Source of the DNA: Hungatella sp.
GTDB lineage: Bacteria; Bacillota; Clostridia; Lachnospirales; Lachnospiraceae
Direction: 5' to 3'
DNA: 64,000 nt
Assembly (NCBI GenBank): GCA_022796015.1
Contig: JAAWHU010000001.1
Span: 1-64,000, forward strand
The translations under genes were made by a program, and so were the position numbers. Shown here piece by piece: positions 52,127 through 61,623 of this stretch; position 1 is the first letter of the stretch; the number at the start of each line of letters is the position of its first letter. The notes under the pieces were generated by a model, which was not told where the DNA came from, ran no database searches, and saw only the letters and a list, made by a program, of their open reading frames with translations.

Positions 52127-55100
52127 CTATCCCAGCAGTCTCAGAAGCTCCTCCTGGCTCAAACTCCCAAGAGACACCATGCCCTCTGATACCACCTGTT
52201 CCGCCAGAATCTGTTTGGATTTTTGAAGCTTCAGAATATTCTCTTCTATGGTATCCTTGGTAATAAGCTGGAACACCGACACCTGTCTGTTCTGTCCGAT
52301 GCGGTGGGCCCGATCCGCAGCCTGGTTCTGGGCCGCCACATTCCACCAGGGGTCATAGTGGATCACCATGTCCGCCGCTGTTAAGTTCAGCCCTGTCCCC
52401 CCTGCTTTTAAGGATATTAAGAATACAGGCACATCATCCTTGTGAAATGCATTGACGGTCCGTATCCGCTCCTTTCCGGGAGTCGCCCCGGTAAGTGTAT
52501 GAAATTTGATGCCCTCCGCTTTAAGCCTCTGCCCGATCAGCTCCAGCATTGAGGCAAACTGGGAGAACAGAAGAATCTTGTGGCCGGACTCTATACCGGA
52601 TCTTACAAGCTCCAGGCAGGTCTCCAGCTTTGCAGAGCCGCCGCCGTAATCCCCATAGATCAGCCGTGGATCACAGCACACCTGACGGATCCTCGTAAGG
52701 GCCGCCAGAATCTCTATCTTTCCTCTGCCCTCCGAGCCTGCGCTGCGCTCCAGCCTGCTTTTAAGCTGCCAGGCGCTGGCTGTGTAAAGCTCCTTCTGCT
52801 CCTTCTCCATCCGGGAATATACCACATTCTCCAGTTTTCCCGGCAGCTCCTTAAGAACATCCCTCTTAAGCCTCCGCAGAATAAAGGGCCCTGTGAGAAG
52901 CTGCAGCCTTTTTAAGGCCTCCTGATCCTCATTCCTCACCACAGGCAACTCATATTCCTTTTTAAACCTGCCGTAGGAAAATAAAAATCCCGGCATAAGA
53001 TAATCAAAAATACTCCACAGCTCCCTTAACCGGTTCTCCACAGGAGTCCCCGTAAGAGCATACCTGGTCTGGGCGCGGATGGATTTGACGGCCTTTGCCG
53101 TCTGGGTCTCCGGATTCTTAATATACTGGGCCTCGTCAAGTACCTGGAACCGGAATTCATAGGGCTGGTAAAAAGAAAGATCCCTTTTCAGCAGATCATA
53201 GGAGGTGATCACCACATCATAGGACTCTGCCCTCTTTATCAGCTCCTCCCGCTCCTTAGAATTACCTACTGCCGCAAGAACCTTTAAGTCAGGGGCAAAG
53301 GTCTCCAGCTCACATTCCCAGTTATATACCAGGGAAGAGGGACAGACAATCAACGAGGTGTGAAGATTTCCTTTCGATGCCGCCTCATCCCAGAGCACGC
53401 TGATCATCTGGATGGTCTTTCCGAGGCCCATGTCGTCTGCCAGGATTCCGCCAAACCCCAGGGCATCCAGCGTCTTAAGCCACTGAAATCCCTTTTTCTG
53501 ATACCCCCTCAGCACCTGTTCAAAAGCCGCAGGCACCTCAAAGTCACTGTCCTCCACCGACTTCATCCTGCGGAGAATGGATTTGTACATCTGGTCCCTG
53601 GTAAAACGGATGTCCTCCCGCTCCCGGAACATACTGTCCAGATACAGGGCCCGGTACCTGGGCAGACGAATCCTTTCCTCTGACAGCTCCTTCTCCGACA
53701 GGGCCAGGCTTCCCACCATCCTGGCCACGGTCATGAGGCCGTTGTCCTCCAGTTTCAAAAATTCACCGCTTTTCAGACGATAGTATGGTTTTTTCATCTG
53801 GTATGATTCCAGAATCCTCATAAGATCCCTGCCTGTCATGTCCCCTGCATCTATGGTCAGATCAAGCCACTGTCCCAGGGCCCGGACTCCCACGGACACC
53901 TTGGGCGGCGCAAGAATCTCCATATGGTTTTCCCCCTGAGGGAAATACACCTCTCCCAGGCCCTTAAGCTCTTTCATCCCCTGGGACAGCAGGGCGAACA
54001 AGGCCTCGTCGTCGTCCCGGATCACTAAGTCATTGGTCACAGGATCCCGGTACTTAAAATACTTGGTGAGAACCTGGCTTATGGCAAATTCCTTGGTCAC
54101 GTCCCGGCAGATGGTCTTTGGCACATGTTCATCCTCCACAGGGTGGAAGGAATAGTCTCCATAGCTTAAGACCGGGTGGAGAATAAGCTCCCCTGGCCCC
54201 GGGCTCTCCAGTAAAAACCTGGCTTTCAGTTCCACCGGGCGGACTTTTTCCAGCTTCAGCTCCCCCGTGTCCAGGACTCCGTACCCCTCCAGCCTTCTCA
54301 AAACCCGCTCATAGAACAGAGGCACGTCCTTTTCTCCCACCAGCACCTCATAGGGAGCGTCATATCCCTGGGTCATCTGCCGGAAGAATACGGTTCCGTC
54401 TCTGGTAAATTCCTTGTCACAGATGAAAAGCCGGTTCTGATCCAGGATATAGAGATGCTCTTCCCCGTTAAAGCTGACCACATCCTTACTCAAAGATACC
54501 TTCAGGCCCTTTTGTCCGGCCTGCCTTACAGTAATCATGGTCTCCGGGTTCTCCCTCACCACCCGGATCTGCCTCTTCACCCCTCTTCCATCCTGAATCT
54601 CCACCTCTCTGCCGGCAAAGAGGCCTAAGAATTTGTCTCGGTTGGTCTGGCTGATATTCATTTCCCGTATGGCCGGGACAGAGCTGTAGGGATTTTTCTG
54701 AAACTGCTCATAATGCTCTTTCAGGCTCCCCATAAGCTCAAGGACAAGGAGGAGAAGATCCTGGCACTCCGGGGCAAAGGCGGCCTTCCCGTGATAAAAG
54801 GAAAGATTCTTTCCGTACTCCACCTGGGTTCCCTGCTCCATGGCCCTGGCAAAGGCCACTAAATCCTTTATCACATAGAGCCGCTCTCTGCCCAGCTTAA
54901 ATTCGGCCTGAATCCCCTGACGGCTTATGATAATCCTGGGCACCAGCCTCACCGGCTCCTCCTGATGCTCCTGAAGAATCTGCGCCACCTCCCGGTTGGT
55001 GTACTCCCGTATCATAGCCCTTACCTGGGAAGAGGTGGATACGGGCCTGTCCGGCTGTGACGAGGCCTGCTTCTTATACCATTCCAGAAGGGCCTTTTCA

Positions 55101-55261
55101 TGGGGACACATTTCTTTATATAAATTTCCCTGAGTACAAGAACAAGAGTAGCTGTTTACATAGCTACCCTTGACTTCAAGCCTTACATCATATAACTTTT
55201 CCCGGTCCTTCACCTGACCCTGGATTCCCACCTCGCCTTTCCAGAATGCTCTGGTCTGCAT
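52127..55261 (-). CDS. SNF2-family DEAD/DEAH helicase with SWIM zinc finger
   Basis: About 1044 aa. A short SWIM-type zinc finger at the N-terminus (NSYSCSCTQGNLYKEMCPHEKALLE), a middle domain of unknown fold, then the Snf2 motor from about 590: ADDMGLGKTIQMISV (Walker A), DEAQYIKNPETQTAKAVKS (DEAQ box), ALTGTPVENRL, LLFSQFASMLELIG, and GGTGLNLTAADMVIHYDPWWNVAAQNQAADRAHRIGQ (motifs V-VI). Remodels or moves along DNA-protein complexes; substrate unknown. ATG at 55261 (MQTRAFW) has GGTGGAG upstream; the in-frame GTG at 55276 lacks a site. The segment before the SWIM finger is shorter than in homologues I recall. 30 bp after argS. Confidence 0.9.
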   Translation of the reverse strand: MQTRAFWKGEVGIQGQVKDREKLYDVRLEVKGSYVNSYSCSCTQGNLYKEMCPHEKALLEWYKKQASSQPDRPVSTSSQVRAMIREYTNREVAQILQEHQEEPVRLVPRIIISRQGIQAEFKLGRERLYVIKDLVAFARAMEQGTQVEYGKNLSFYHGKAAFAPECQDLLLLVLELMGSLKEHYEQFQKNPYSSVPAIREMNISQTNRDKFLGLFAGREVEIQDGRGVKRQIRVVRENPETMITVRQAGQKGLKVSLSKDVVSFNGEEHLYILDQNRLFICDKEFTRDGTVFFRQMTQGYDAPYEVLVGEKDVPLFYERVLRRLEGYGVLDTGELKLEKVRPVELKARFLLESPGPGELILHPVLSYGDYSFHPVEDEHVPKTICRDVTKEFAISQVLTKYFKYRDPVTNDLVIRDDDEALFALLSQGMKELKGLGEVYFPQGENHMEILAPPKVSVGVRALGQWLDLTIDAGDMTGRDLMRILESYQMKKPYYRLKSGEFLKLEDNGLMTVARMVGSLALSEKELSEERIRLPRYRALYLDSMFREREDIRFTRDQMYKSILRRMKSVEDSDFEVPAAFEQVLRGYQKKGFQWLKTLDALGFGGILADDMGLGKTIQMISVLWDEAASKGNLHTSLIVCPSSLVYNWECELETFAPDLKVLAAVGNSKEREELIKRAESYDVVITSYDLLKRDLSFYQPYEFRFQVLDEAQYIKNPETQTAKAVKSIRAQTRYALTGTPVENRLRELWSIFDYLMPGFLFSYGRFKKEYELPVVRNEDQEALKRLQLLTGPFILRRLKRDVLKELPGKLENVVYSRMEKEQKELYTASAWQLKSRLERSAGSEGRGKIEILAALTRIRQVCCDPRLIYGDYGGGSAKLETCLELVRSGIESGHKILLFSQFASMLELIGQRLKAEGIKFHTLTGATPGKERIRTVNAFHKDDVPVFLISLKAGGTGLNLTAADMVIHYDPWWNVAAQNQAADRAHRIGQNRQVSVFQLITKDTIEENILKLQKSKQILAEQVVSEGMVSLGSLSQEELLRLLG

Positions 55262-55290
55262 CTTGGTTATCTCCACCCATTACCCCCTGT

Positions 55291-57060
55291 CTACATCCTC
55301 TCCGGGGCTTCAAATCCCAGCAGGTCAATACAGGTCTCCAGGATTCCCTTTGTCAGAGTGATAAGCCTGATATAGCTGCCCTGCCGCTCCTTGTCCGCCT
55401 CCTTAAGGATCATAGTGCTGTTGTAAAACTTGTTGAACACGTCGGACAGTTCATAGATAAACTGACAAATCTTGTGGGGAGCAATATCCCCGAAGCTGGT
55501 CTCAATAACCTCGTTGTACTTGGCCAGCTGCAGCATCAGATTCTTCTCCGTCTCTGACACCGCCCCGAGAATCCGGGCGTCTTGGTCTGTATTTCCACTG
55601 CTTTCTTGATATTTTGACAAAATAGACTTGATTCTCACTATGGTATAGAGAATGTAGGGCCCTGTATTACCCTCAAAGGAAATAAACCTGTCCATATCAA
55701 AGACATAATCCTTTGATGCCTGGTTGGAGAGATCGCCGTACTTTAATGCTGCCAGCCCGATGATGCCAGCCGTCTTCTTAGCTTCCTCTGCCGATACGGT
55801 GCGGTTCTCCATAATCCGCTCATAGACTGCGTCGTTGATCTCCGCCACCAGATTTTCCAGACGCATGACGCCGCCGTCTCTGGTCTTAAAGGGCTTACCA
55901 TCCTTTCCGTTCATGGTTCCGAACATGACGTGAACCATGGGGGTATCCTCTTTCACATATCCCGCCTTCTTGGCCACGCGGAATACCTGAATAAAATGAA
56001 GCTCCTGCCTCTTGTCCGTAATATAGATATAGCGGGACGGTGACAGCTCCTTCTCCCGGTCAATGATGGTGCCAAGATCCGAGGTGGCATACAGAGCCGC
56101 CCCATCGGACTTGCGGATAATACAGGGAGGCAGCTCTTTAGAGTCCTTCTCCTGGGCAATATCCACCACCAGGGCCCCCTGGCTCTCATAGGCCAGTCCC
56201 TTGTTCTCCAGATCTTCAATAAGGCCCGGTATATATTTCTGGGCGTCGCTCTCTCCTTTCCACAGGTCAAAGGTAACTCCCAGATTACTGTAATTCTTCT
56301 TCAGATCCGCCAGAGACACATTCATAATATGCCTCCAGACAGCCCGAAAAGGCTGGTACCCCCTCTGGAGCTTCAGAGTGGCCTCCTGAGCCCGGGCCTT
56401 AAAGGCCTCGTCGGTTTTGGACTTTGCACTTGCCGCCGGATAGATCTCCTCCAGCTCGCTTATGGTAAAGGGCGGTTCTTTCGGGTACTCCCCTGAGAAG
56501 GACTGGTCAAAATACACCAGTTCCGGCTTCCTGTCTCTCAATTCCTCAATAATAAGTCCCATCTGCAGGCCCCAGTCCCCCAGATGGACGTCTCCTACCA
56601 TGTGATAACCCAGGAAACGCCCCAGGCGCTTTACGCTCTCTCCGATAATGGCTGACCGCAGATGTCCTACATGAAGAGGCTTGGCCACATTAGCCCCGCC
56701 GTAGTCCACCACAACGGTCTCTCCCCTTCCCTTCTCCTCCAGGCCGAACTTGGGCTCCACCTCCATCTCATTGAGATAATCTGCCAGATATCCGGCGCTG
56801 AGGCGGAGATTGATAAATCCCGGCATCACCGCCTCCGCCTGGGCAAACATGGGATTGGACGAAAGCCGGCTCACCACCTCTCCGGCAATGTCTATGGGTT
56901 TCTTTTTATATGCCTTTGCAGCTGCCATAGCCCCGTTGCACTGAAACTCACACAGGTCCGGCCTGTTGGACAGAGTGACCCTGGCATAGGCCTCATCGTA
57001 TCCGCTGTCTGTAAACGCCGGCTTGATTGCTTCCGCAATACATTCAAGAATCTTCTTCAC
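55291..57060 (-). CDS. argS: Arginyl-tRNA synthetase
   Basis: Charges tRNA-Arg. About 589 aa, normal size. N-terminal Add-1 domain for the tRNA D-loop; class I signature GGANVAKPLHVGHLRSAIIGES (HVGH form of HIGH); the KMSKS loop is replaced by GKPFKTRDGG, common in ArgRS. The C-terminal anticodon-binding DALR domain ends the protein (FNKFYNSTMIL). The start is GTG: the codon at 57060 lies 9 bp after AAGGAG and gives MKKILECIAEA, while a GTG at 57066 is closer than usual. Own strong promoter at 57111-57139. No T-box structure was recognised in the short leader. Confidence 0.96.
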   Translation of the reverse strand: MKKILECIAEAIKPAFTDSGYDEAYARVTLSNRPDLCEFQCNGAMAAAKAYKKKPIDIAGEVVSRLSSNPMFAQAEAVMPGFINLRLSAGYLADYLNEMEVEPKFGLEEKGRGETVVVDYGGANVAKPLHVGHLRSAIIGESVKRLGRFLGYHMVGDVHLGDWGLQMGLIIEELRDRKPELVYFDQSFSGEYPKEPPFTISELEEIYPAASAKSKTDEAFKARAQEATLKLQRGYQPFRAVWRHIMNVSLADLKKNYSNLGVTFDLWKGESDAQKYIPGLIEDLENKGLAYESQGALVVDIAQEKDSKELPPCIIRKSDGAALYATSDLGTIIDREKELSPSRYIYITDKRQELHFIQVFRVAKKAGYVKEDTPMVHVMFGTMNGKDGKPFKTRDGGVMRLENLVAEINDAVYERIMENRTVSAEEAKKTAGIIGLAALKYGDLSNQASKDYVFDMDRFISFEGNTGPYILYTIVRIKSILSKYQESSGNTDQDARILGAVSETEKNLMLQLAKYNEVIETSFGDIAPHKICQFIYELSDVFNKFYNSTMILKEADKERQGSYIRLITLTKGILETCIDLLGFEAPERM

Positions 57061-57110
57061 ACTCACTGACTCCTTCCGATCTTCTTGTAGTGTACTGAAA
57101 CTGAATTACA

Positions 57111-57139
57111 ATTATAACCCATTCCCCCACAGAAATCAA
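57111..57139 (-). promoter_or_regulatory. Promoter of argS
   Basis: Minus-strand -35 TTGATT (57134-57139), 17-bp spacer, -10 TATAAT (57111-57116). Confidence 0.8.
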
Positions 57140-57145
57140 TACATG

Positions 57146-57180
57146 AAACAACGGCCGCACCGAAAGATTCCGGCGCGGCC
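57146..57180 (-). terminator. Terminator of the DUF1266 lipoprotein gene
   Basis: GGCCGCACCG (57153-57162) pairs with CGGCGCGGCC (57171-57180) with one mismatch; followed on the minus strand by TTGTTTC. It begins 8 bp after the gene stop. Confidence 0.75.
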
Positions 57181-57188
57181 TGCAGAAA

Positions 57189-58430
57189 TTACCAAGTCTT
57201 TTCAAGAGTTAAATTGTAGTCAACGGTATAGGGGTTGTCGGATCTGGTCTTCAGATCCTCGTAGATGGCCTGACGCTCTGCGCTGCTCTCCTCAGCCCAA
57301 TACTCATATCCACGCATATAGCTGGCTATCAGTTCGTCCCAGGATGTGAACAGGGGCTGTACGGTCTGGGCAATCTCCAAAGACTTGTCCAGAGCCTCCT
57401 GCTCGGTGTAGTATCCTGCAAGGTAGTAGAAGCTCATCAGGTTTAAAGCGCGGCAGTAATCCCAGCCGGCAATGGCGTCTGCCCCGAACTCTTCATACAT
57501 ATTATAAGAATCCACGTAGCTCTGTGCCTCTTCATCTGTCACTTCAAAGTTCTCCAGAATAAAGTCCTTACGGCCTTCTGCCTCCACATCGCCGATTCCC
57601 ACTTCCTTTAAGTACTCCATATCCTCCTTAAAGCCGGTTCTGTGGCCCTCTTCCAGAATCCAGGTAAGATTCTCATCGGCGGAAGCCCTGTCTGTCACTC
57701 CCCACCACTCGTCCAGAGAAGCCTTCTGAATCTCTTTGGTCTCGTCATTGGCCGGAGCGCCTGCAAAACGGTTGTAATCCCATCCGTTTATCTCTGTGAG
57801 AACCGCATAGGAGGCATTGAACCAGCGCACGGTGTCTGTTATTTCCACAGTCGTGTTGTCTTCCTCTTCAATGGGAGTCTCCACAAAGGAGGAGCAGGAA
57901 GCCTTCATGGAAACCATATCGTTGTCTTTAATCTTCTCTGCCACATACATCAGGGAATAGAACGCATAGTCGGTCTCTCCGTATATGAGATAAGCCTCTG
58001 CCGTCTCCCCATCTGCGTTGACCTTACAGGTGCTGGCAGTCACGTCTGTCATTCCCGGCAGGGTGGGCGCCTCCGCATCTGCTGCATCCGATACTCCGTA
58101 GCTCTCGTCTACTAAGGACTTCACGTCATCCATGCTGCCTACAGGAAGGATGGAACCGCCCTTTGGAAACTGCATAACCAGAACGGCCTTTGAGCCATCG
58201 GTGCTTCCTGCACCCAGCCAGAAGTCAACACCCAGGTCTTCCGTGGTCCAGCTGTCCTCCAACTTAATGGCCACAGAGCCATCCCCTGTCTTAAACTCTT
58301 TCATCTTAGCCAGTGCCTCCTCCTGAGTCACTGTCTTCTTTCCGCCGCCGCATCCCTGCAGCATGGAAGCCGCAAGCACAACAGCCAGTCCTGTACATGC
58401 CAGCATTCTTCTGAACTTTTTGCCATACAT
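57189..58430 (-). CDS. Lipoprotein with C-terminal DUF1266 domain
   Basis: 413 aa. Lipoprotein signal peptide (MLACTGLAVVLAASMLQGCGGG) with the acylated Cys near residue 27. The first outside domain (about 40-190) is unrecognised, with two Cys. The C-terminal half (about 200-405: WWGVTDRASADENLTWILEEGHR; AIAGWDYCRALNLMSFYYLAGY; WDELIASYMRGYEYW) matches the DUF1266 pattern as I recall it. Family function unknown. Surface exposed by prediction. Single gene between efp and argS with its own terminator. Confidence 0.8.
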   Translation of the reverse strand: MYGKKFRRMLACTGLAVVLAASMLQGCGGGKKTVTQEEALAKMKEFKTGDGSVAIKLEDSWTTEDLGVDFWLGAGSTDGSKAVLVMQFPKGGSILPVGSMDDVKSLVDESYGVSDAADAEAPTLPGMTDVTASTCKVNADGETAEAYLIYGETDYAFYSLMYVAEKIKDNDMVSMKASCSSFVETPIEEEDNTTVEITDTVRWFNASYAVLTEINGWDYNRFAGAPANDETKEIQKASLDEWWGVTDRASADENLTWILEEGHRTGFKEDMEYLKEVGIGDVEAEGRKDFILENFEVTDEEAQSYVDSYNMYEEFGADAIAGWDYCRALNLMSFYYLAGYYTEQEALDKSLEIAQTVQPLFTSWDELIASYMRGYEYWAEESSAERQAIYEDLKTRSDNPYTVDYNLTLEKTW

Positions 58431-58517
58431 ACTCTTTTCTCTCTCCTTTTTGTCATGATCTATTCCCAGGCTTTCGATAATCTGCCATTGGAATCATTCC
58501 ATACATCCTTCATCTGA

Positions 58518-58543
58518 AAAAGAATCCCGCTTAGCAGGATTCC
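58518..58543 (-). terminator. Terminator of efp
   Basis: GAATCC-GC/GC-GGATTC hairpin at 58523-58543, followed on the minus strand by TTTTTC (58518-58522). Confidence 0.85.
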
Positions 58544-58558
58544 CACAGAATTCCAAGC

Positions 58559-59116
58559 TTATACCCTTGACAAATATTCACCTGTACGGGTATCAATCTT
58601 AATCTTATCTCCCTGATCTACAAATAACGGAACATACACGGTGGCCCCTGTCTCCACAACCGCCGGTTTGGTGGCTCCTGTGGCTGTATCGCCCTTAAAG
58701 CCCGGCTCTGTATCCGTAATCTCCAGCTCCACAAACAAAGGCGGCTCCACAGAAAATACCTTTCCATTATAAGAGCACACCTTACACATCTCATTCTCTT
58801 TTACAAATTTCAGAGCATCTCCTATGGTCTCCTGGCTTAAAGCCACCTGCTCATAGGTGTTCACATCCATAAAATTATACAGATCGCCATCCGCATACAG
58901 ATACTGCATGTCCACACGGTCAATCCTTGCAGCCGGGAACTTCTCTGTGGGACGGAATGTCTTCTCAACCACGCCGCCGCTGATCACGTTCTTGATCTTG
59001 GTTCTCACGAAAGCAGCGCCTTTTCCTGGTTTTACATGCTGAAACTCCATAATCTGATATACATTACCATCAATCTCTAAGGTGACGCCGTTTCTAAAAT
59101 CGCCCGCTGATATCAT
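58559..59116 (-). CDS. efp: Translation elongation factor P
   Basis: Rescues ribosomes stalled at polyproline runs. 185 aa, standard length, with the three beta-barrel domains. The tip loop [15 protein letters not shown] carries the modifiable Lys32; family context suggests no EpmA-type beta-lysylation in this lineage, so the modification is unknown. C-terminal [17 protein letters not shown] is the family signature. ATG at 59116 has AAGGAGG upstream. Confidence 0.97.
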   Translation of the reverse strand: MISAGDFRNGVTLEIDGNVYQIMEFQHVKPGKGAAFVRTKIKNVISGGVVEKTFRPTEKFPAARIDRVDMQYLYADGDLYNFMDVNTYEQVALSQETIGDALKFVKENEMCKVCSYNGKVFSVEPPLFVELEITDTEPGFKGDTATGATKPAVVETGATVYVPLFVDQGDKIKIDTRTGEYLSRV

Positions 59117-59156
59117 AAATGATATTCCTCCTTGTATTTCTCATTAATCCTTATCT

Positions 59157-59185
59157 ATTCTATACTAAATATTCTATATTTTCAA
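59157..59185 (-). promoter_or_regulatory. Promoter of efp inside the end of aroK
   Basis: Minus-strand -35 TTGAAA (59180-59185), 17-bp spacer, -10 TAGAAT (59157-59162). The -35 lies within the last codons of aroK. Confidence 0.75.
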
Positions 59186-59692
59186 CCGTTTTTTACAAAG
59201 AATCTCTTCCCCGATCTGCTGCGGCGTTTTCCCGTCCACATCCACGATTAGATGGGCCCCTTCTTCATAGACAGGGCCTCTTAAAGTCAGAAGATTTCTT
59301 ACCTTTTCCTCCACGTCCCCACCCTGCAGAAGAGGTCTGGTGGTATCGCCTTTTAAGCGGGTCAGAACAGTCTGGGGCTTTACCCTTAAGTACACCACCT
59401 GCCCTGCCTGCCTTAAAAGCAGACGGTTCCCCTCCCTTAAAGGCAGGCCTCCGCCTACAGACAGCACAACGGCTTCTTTCCGGTCAAGAATAGTTCTTAT
59501 GGTTTCGGTCTCCAGCCTGCGGAATTCCTCCTCCCCGCAGACTTCAAAAATCCGGCTGACACTCATGCCCGCCTGGGCTTCAATGAGCTGATCCGTGTCA
59601 AGGAGAGGCCGGCTCATGAGACTGGACAGAGCCTTTCCCACAGTGGTCTTTCCCGCCCCCATAAATCCGGTCAAAATCAAATGTATTCCCAT
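59174..59692 (-). CDS. aroK: Shikimate kinase
   Basis: Phosphorylates shikimate at O3 in aromatic amino acid synthesis. 172 aa. P-loop LTGFMGAGKTTVGKALSS, shikimate-binding LLDTDQLIEAQAG and GEEEFRRLE, VLSVGGGLPLREGN, and the LID Arg in DTTRPLLQG. ATG at 59692 is 3 bp from the aroE stop, so the two are co-translated. The ends of the gene contain the efp promoter. Confidence 0.95.
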   Translation of the reverse strand: MGIHLILTGFMGAGKTTVGKALSSLMSRPLLDTDQLIEAQAGMSVSRIFEVCGEEEFRRLETETIRTILDRKEAVVLSVGGGLPLREGNRLLLRQAGQVVYLRVKPQTVLTRLKGDTTRPLLQGGDVEEKVRNLLTLRGPVYEEGAHLIVDVDGKTPQQIGEEILCKKRLKI

Positions 59693-59695
59693 GTC

Positions 59696-60562
59696 CTACC
59701 TTTCAAGCTCCTTTATCATCATCTCTCTGGCGCGGCTTATTACATGACAGGGCACCTTCTGCTCAGGATTCCAAAGCTCAAATGCCTCGATTCCCTGGTA
59801 GATCAGCATGTCCAGCCCTCCCACGGCCCGGCCCCCCGCCTCCTCCACACGGCTCATAAACCTGGTCTTAAAGGGGGTGTAGATCACATCCACGGCGTTG
59901 CGGATGGATTTGTAAAATTCTCTGTCCTCTATGGGCGCCTGATCCCTATGGGGGGCCATCCCCACGCTGGTGGTCTGGACTGCCAGCCAGGCCTTCGCCG
60001 GAAGCTTCTCATAATCCTTAAGGGCCATGGCCGTCATAAAGGCTCTCCCGAACCTCCTGTTCATGTCCTCGGCAAGCTCCCAGCCCCGGCTCTCGCTGCG
60101 GTTTAACACCACCACCGACGCCGCGCCCCGGCTGCCCAGGACAAAGGCCGCCGCCTTGGCCGCGCCGCCTGCCCCTATAAGGAGGCAATCCTTTCCTTCT
60201 ATCTCCATTCCCTGTTCGGTCATAGCCCGAAGAAGGCCCGGGGCATCTGTGTTGTATCCCTTAAAACCGCCTTCCATCCTCACTAAGGTGTTCACCGCCC
60301 CGATGCTCTCGGCCGCCGGGTCCAGCTCCTTTAAACAGGGAATCACCCTCTGCTTGTGAGGCACCGTAATGTTCATTCCCGTCAGATTCAGGGCATAGGC
60401 GCCCTTTACGGCCGCCTCCACCATATCCTCCGGCACTTTAAAAGGCACATAGGCAAAGTCAATCCCCATCTGCCCTGCATAAAAATTATGCATCATGGGA
60501 GACAGGGAGTGCTCCACCGGATATGCCATAATCCCGCATACCTTCGCTTTTCCGCTTATCAT
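59696..60562 (-). CDS. aroE: Shikimate dehydrogenase
   Basis: NADPH-dependent reduction of 3-dehydroshikimate to shikimate. 288 aa. Substrate motifs VEHSLSPMMHNFYAG and NITVPHKQRVI with catalytic Lys; NADP fold LIGAGGAAKAAAFVLGSRGAASVVVLNRS; C-terminal GGLDMLIYQGIEAFELW. Order aroE-aroK; other shikimate genes are not in the window. 21 bp after yqeG. Confidence 0.95.
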   Translation of the reverse strand: MISGKAKVCGIMAYPVEHSLSPMMHNFYAGQMGIDFAYVPFKVPEDMVEAAVKGAYALNLTGMNITVPHKQRVIPCLKELDPAAESIGAVNTLVRMEGGFKGYNTDAPGLLRAMTEQGMEIEGKDCLLIGAGGAAKAAAFVLGSRGAASVVVLNRSESRGWELAEDMNRRFGRAFMTAMALKDYEKLPAKAWLAVQTTSVGMAPHRDQAPIEDREFYKSIRNAVDVIYTPFKTRFMSRVEEAGGRAVGGLDMLIYQGIEAFELWNPEQKVPCHVISRAREMMIKELER

Positions 60563-60583
60563 ATCTGTCCTCTCTCACCGTCC

Positions 60584-61084
60584 TTATCTCTGCCGGCGAA
60601 CGTAAAAATACAGCACCACCTTCTCCAGGTACCGCTTTACTACAATCTGTATCTCCTCCTTAGGGTGGATAGGCTTCACTAAATAGCTTACAATCCCTGT
60701 CCGATTAGCGCCGTATATATCGGTAAACAGCTGGTCTCCCACAAATATTGTGGTCTCCCGCCTGGTTCCCATAAGCTCCATGGCCTTTAAGTATCCCCTT
60801 GTGGAGGGCTTGCCTCCTTTATAAAGATACTTTGTCCCCACCGCTTCTGCAAAGGCCGCCACCCGGGGTTCCTTGTTATTGGATAACAGACAGGTCTCCA
60901 TGCCCATGGCGTGAAATCGTTCAAACAGTTCCTTCGCCCGGTCATCCGCCGGCTGATCATGGGGAACCAGGGTGTTATCCACATCAAAGATAACCCCCCG
61001 AACCCCTTCCTCATACAGCTTTTCATAGGGAATCACATAGGCAGAACTTACATAACAGTTTGGATAAAATGCTTCAAACAACAT
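60584..61084 (-). CDS. yqeG: YqeG family HAD-type phosphatase
   Basis: 166 aa. HAD IIIA motifs: VIFDVDNTLVPHDQ (nucleophile), CLLSNNKEPRV (motif II) and IFVGDQLFTDIYGANRTGI (motif III/IV). In Bacillus yqeG lies in an operon with yqeH and aroE, and here it precedes aroE too. Physiological substrate not firmly known. 9 bp after nrdR. Confidence 0.92.
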   Translation of the reverse strand: MLFEAFYPNCYVSSAYVIPYEKLYEEGVRGVIFDVDNTLVPHDQPADDRAKELFERFHAMGMETCLLSNNKEPRVAAFAEAVGTKYLYKGGKPSTRGYLKAMELMGTRRETTIFVGDQLFTDIYGANRTGIVSYLVKPIHPKEEIQIVVKRYLEKVVLYFYVRRQR

Positions 61085-61093
61085 AGAACAGCC

Positions 61094-61546
61094 CTACTTT
61101 TTTAATAATTTTCCCAGTTCCTCCATGAAGGTATTCACATCCTTAAACTCCCGGTACACAGAGGCGAATCTGACATAGGCCACCTCGTCTAGGTCTTTTA
61201 AGCATTCCATAACCAGCTCGCCGATCACGGATGTGGATACTTCCTTTTCCTCCAGGTTAAAGATCTGGTTCTCGATCTCATCGATCATGGAATCGATCTG
61301 CTGGGTGGAAACCGGTCGTTTGTGGCAGGAGCGGATAACCCCCGACTCGATCTTGGAGCGGTCATAGGTCTCCCTGGAGTTATCCTTTTTGATCACCATA
61401 AGAGGCATGGTCTCAAGCTTTTCATAGGTGGTAAACCGTTTCCCGCACCTCTCGCACTGTCTCCGCCTGCGGATGGAGCTGTTGTCGTCAGCCGGCCTGG
61501 AATCGATTACCTTGGTATCACCTTCGTTGCAGTAAGGGCATTTCAT
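61094..61546 (-). CDS. nrdR: Transcriptional repressor NrdR
   Basis: Zinc-finger and ATP-cone repressor of ribonucleotide reductase genes. 150 aa. Zinc ribbon MKCPYCNEGDTKVIDSRPADDNSSIRRRRQCERCGKRF with four Cys; ATP-cone VIKKDNSRETYDRSKIESGVIRSCHKRPVS; C-terminal NrdR signature DEVAYVRFASVYREFKD. First gene of the nrdR-yqeG-aroE-aroK set; nrd boxes were not located in the window. Confidence 0.96.
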   Translation of the reverse strand: MKCPYCNEGDTKVIDSRPADDNSSIRRRRQCERCGKRFTTYEKLETMPLMVIKKDNSRETYDRSKIESGVIRSCHKRPVSTQQIDSMIDEIENQIFNLEEKEVSTSVIGELVMECLKDLDEVAYVRFASVYREFKDVNTFMEELGKLLKK

Positions 61547-61587
61547 CTGGATGCTTCCTCTCTTCCTTTTGTCAGTCAGTTATCCTT

Positions 61588-61616
61588 ATTTTACCCTAAT
61601 ATCTGTAAATCTGCAA
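61588..61616 (-). promoter_or_regulatory. Promoter of the nrdR cluster
   Basis: Minus-strand -35 TTGCAG (61611-61616), 17-bp spacer, -10 TAAAAT (61588-61593), 41 bp upstream of nrdR. Confidence 0.6.
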
Positions 61617-61623
61617 GTTCTAT

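Noticed and set aside
57061..57110. T-box leader of argS
   Set aside because: Only about 50 nt between promoter and start; no T-box sequence or specifier stem.
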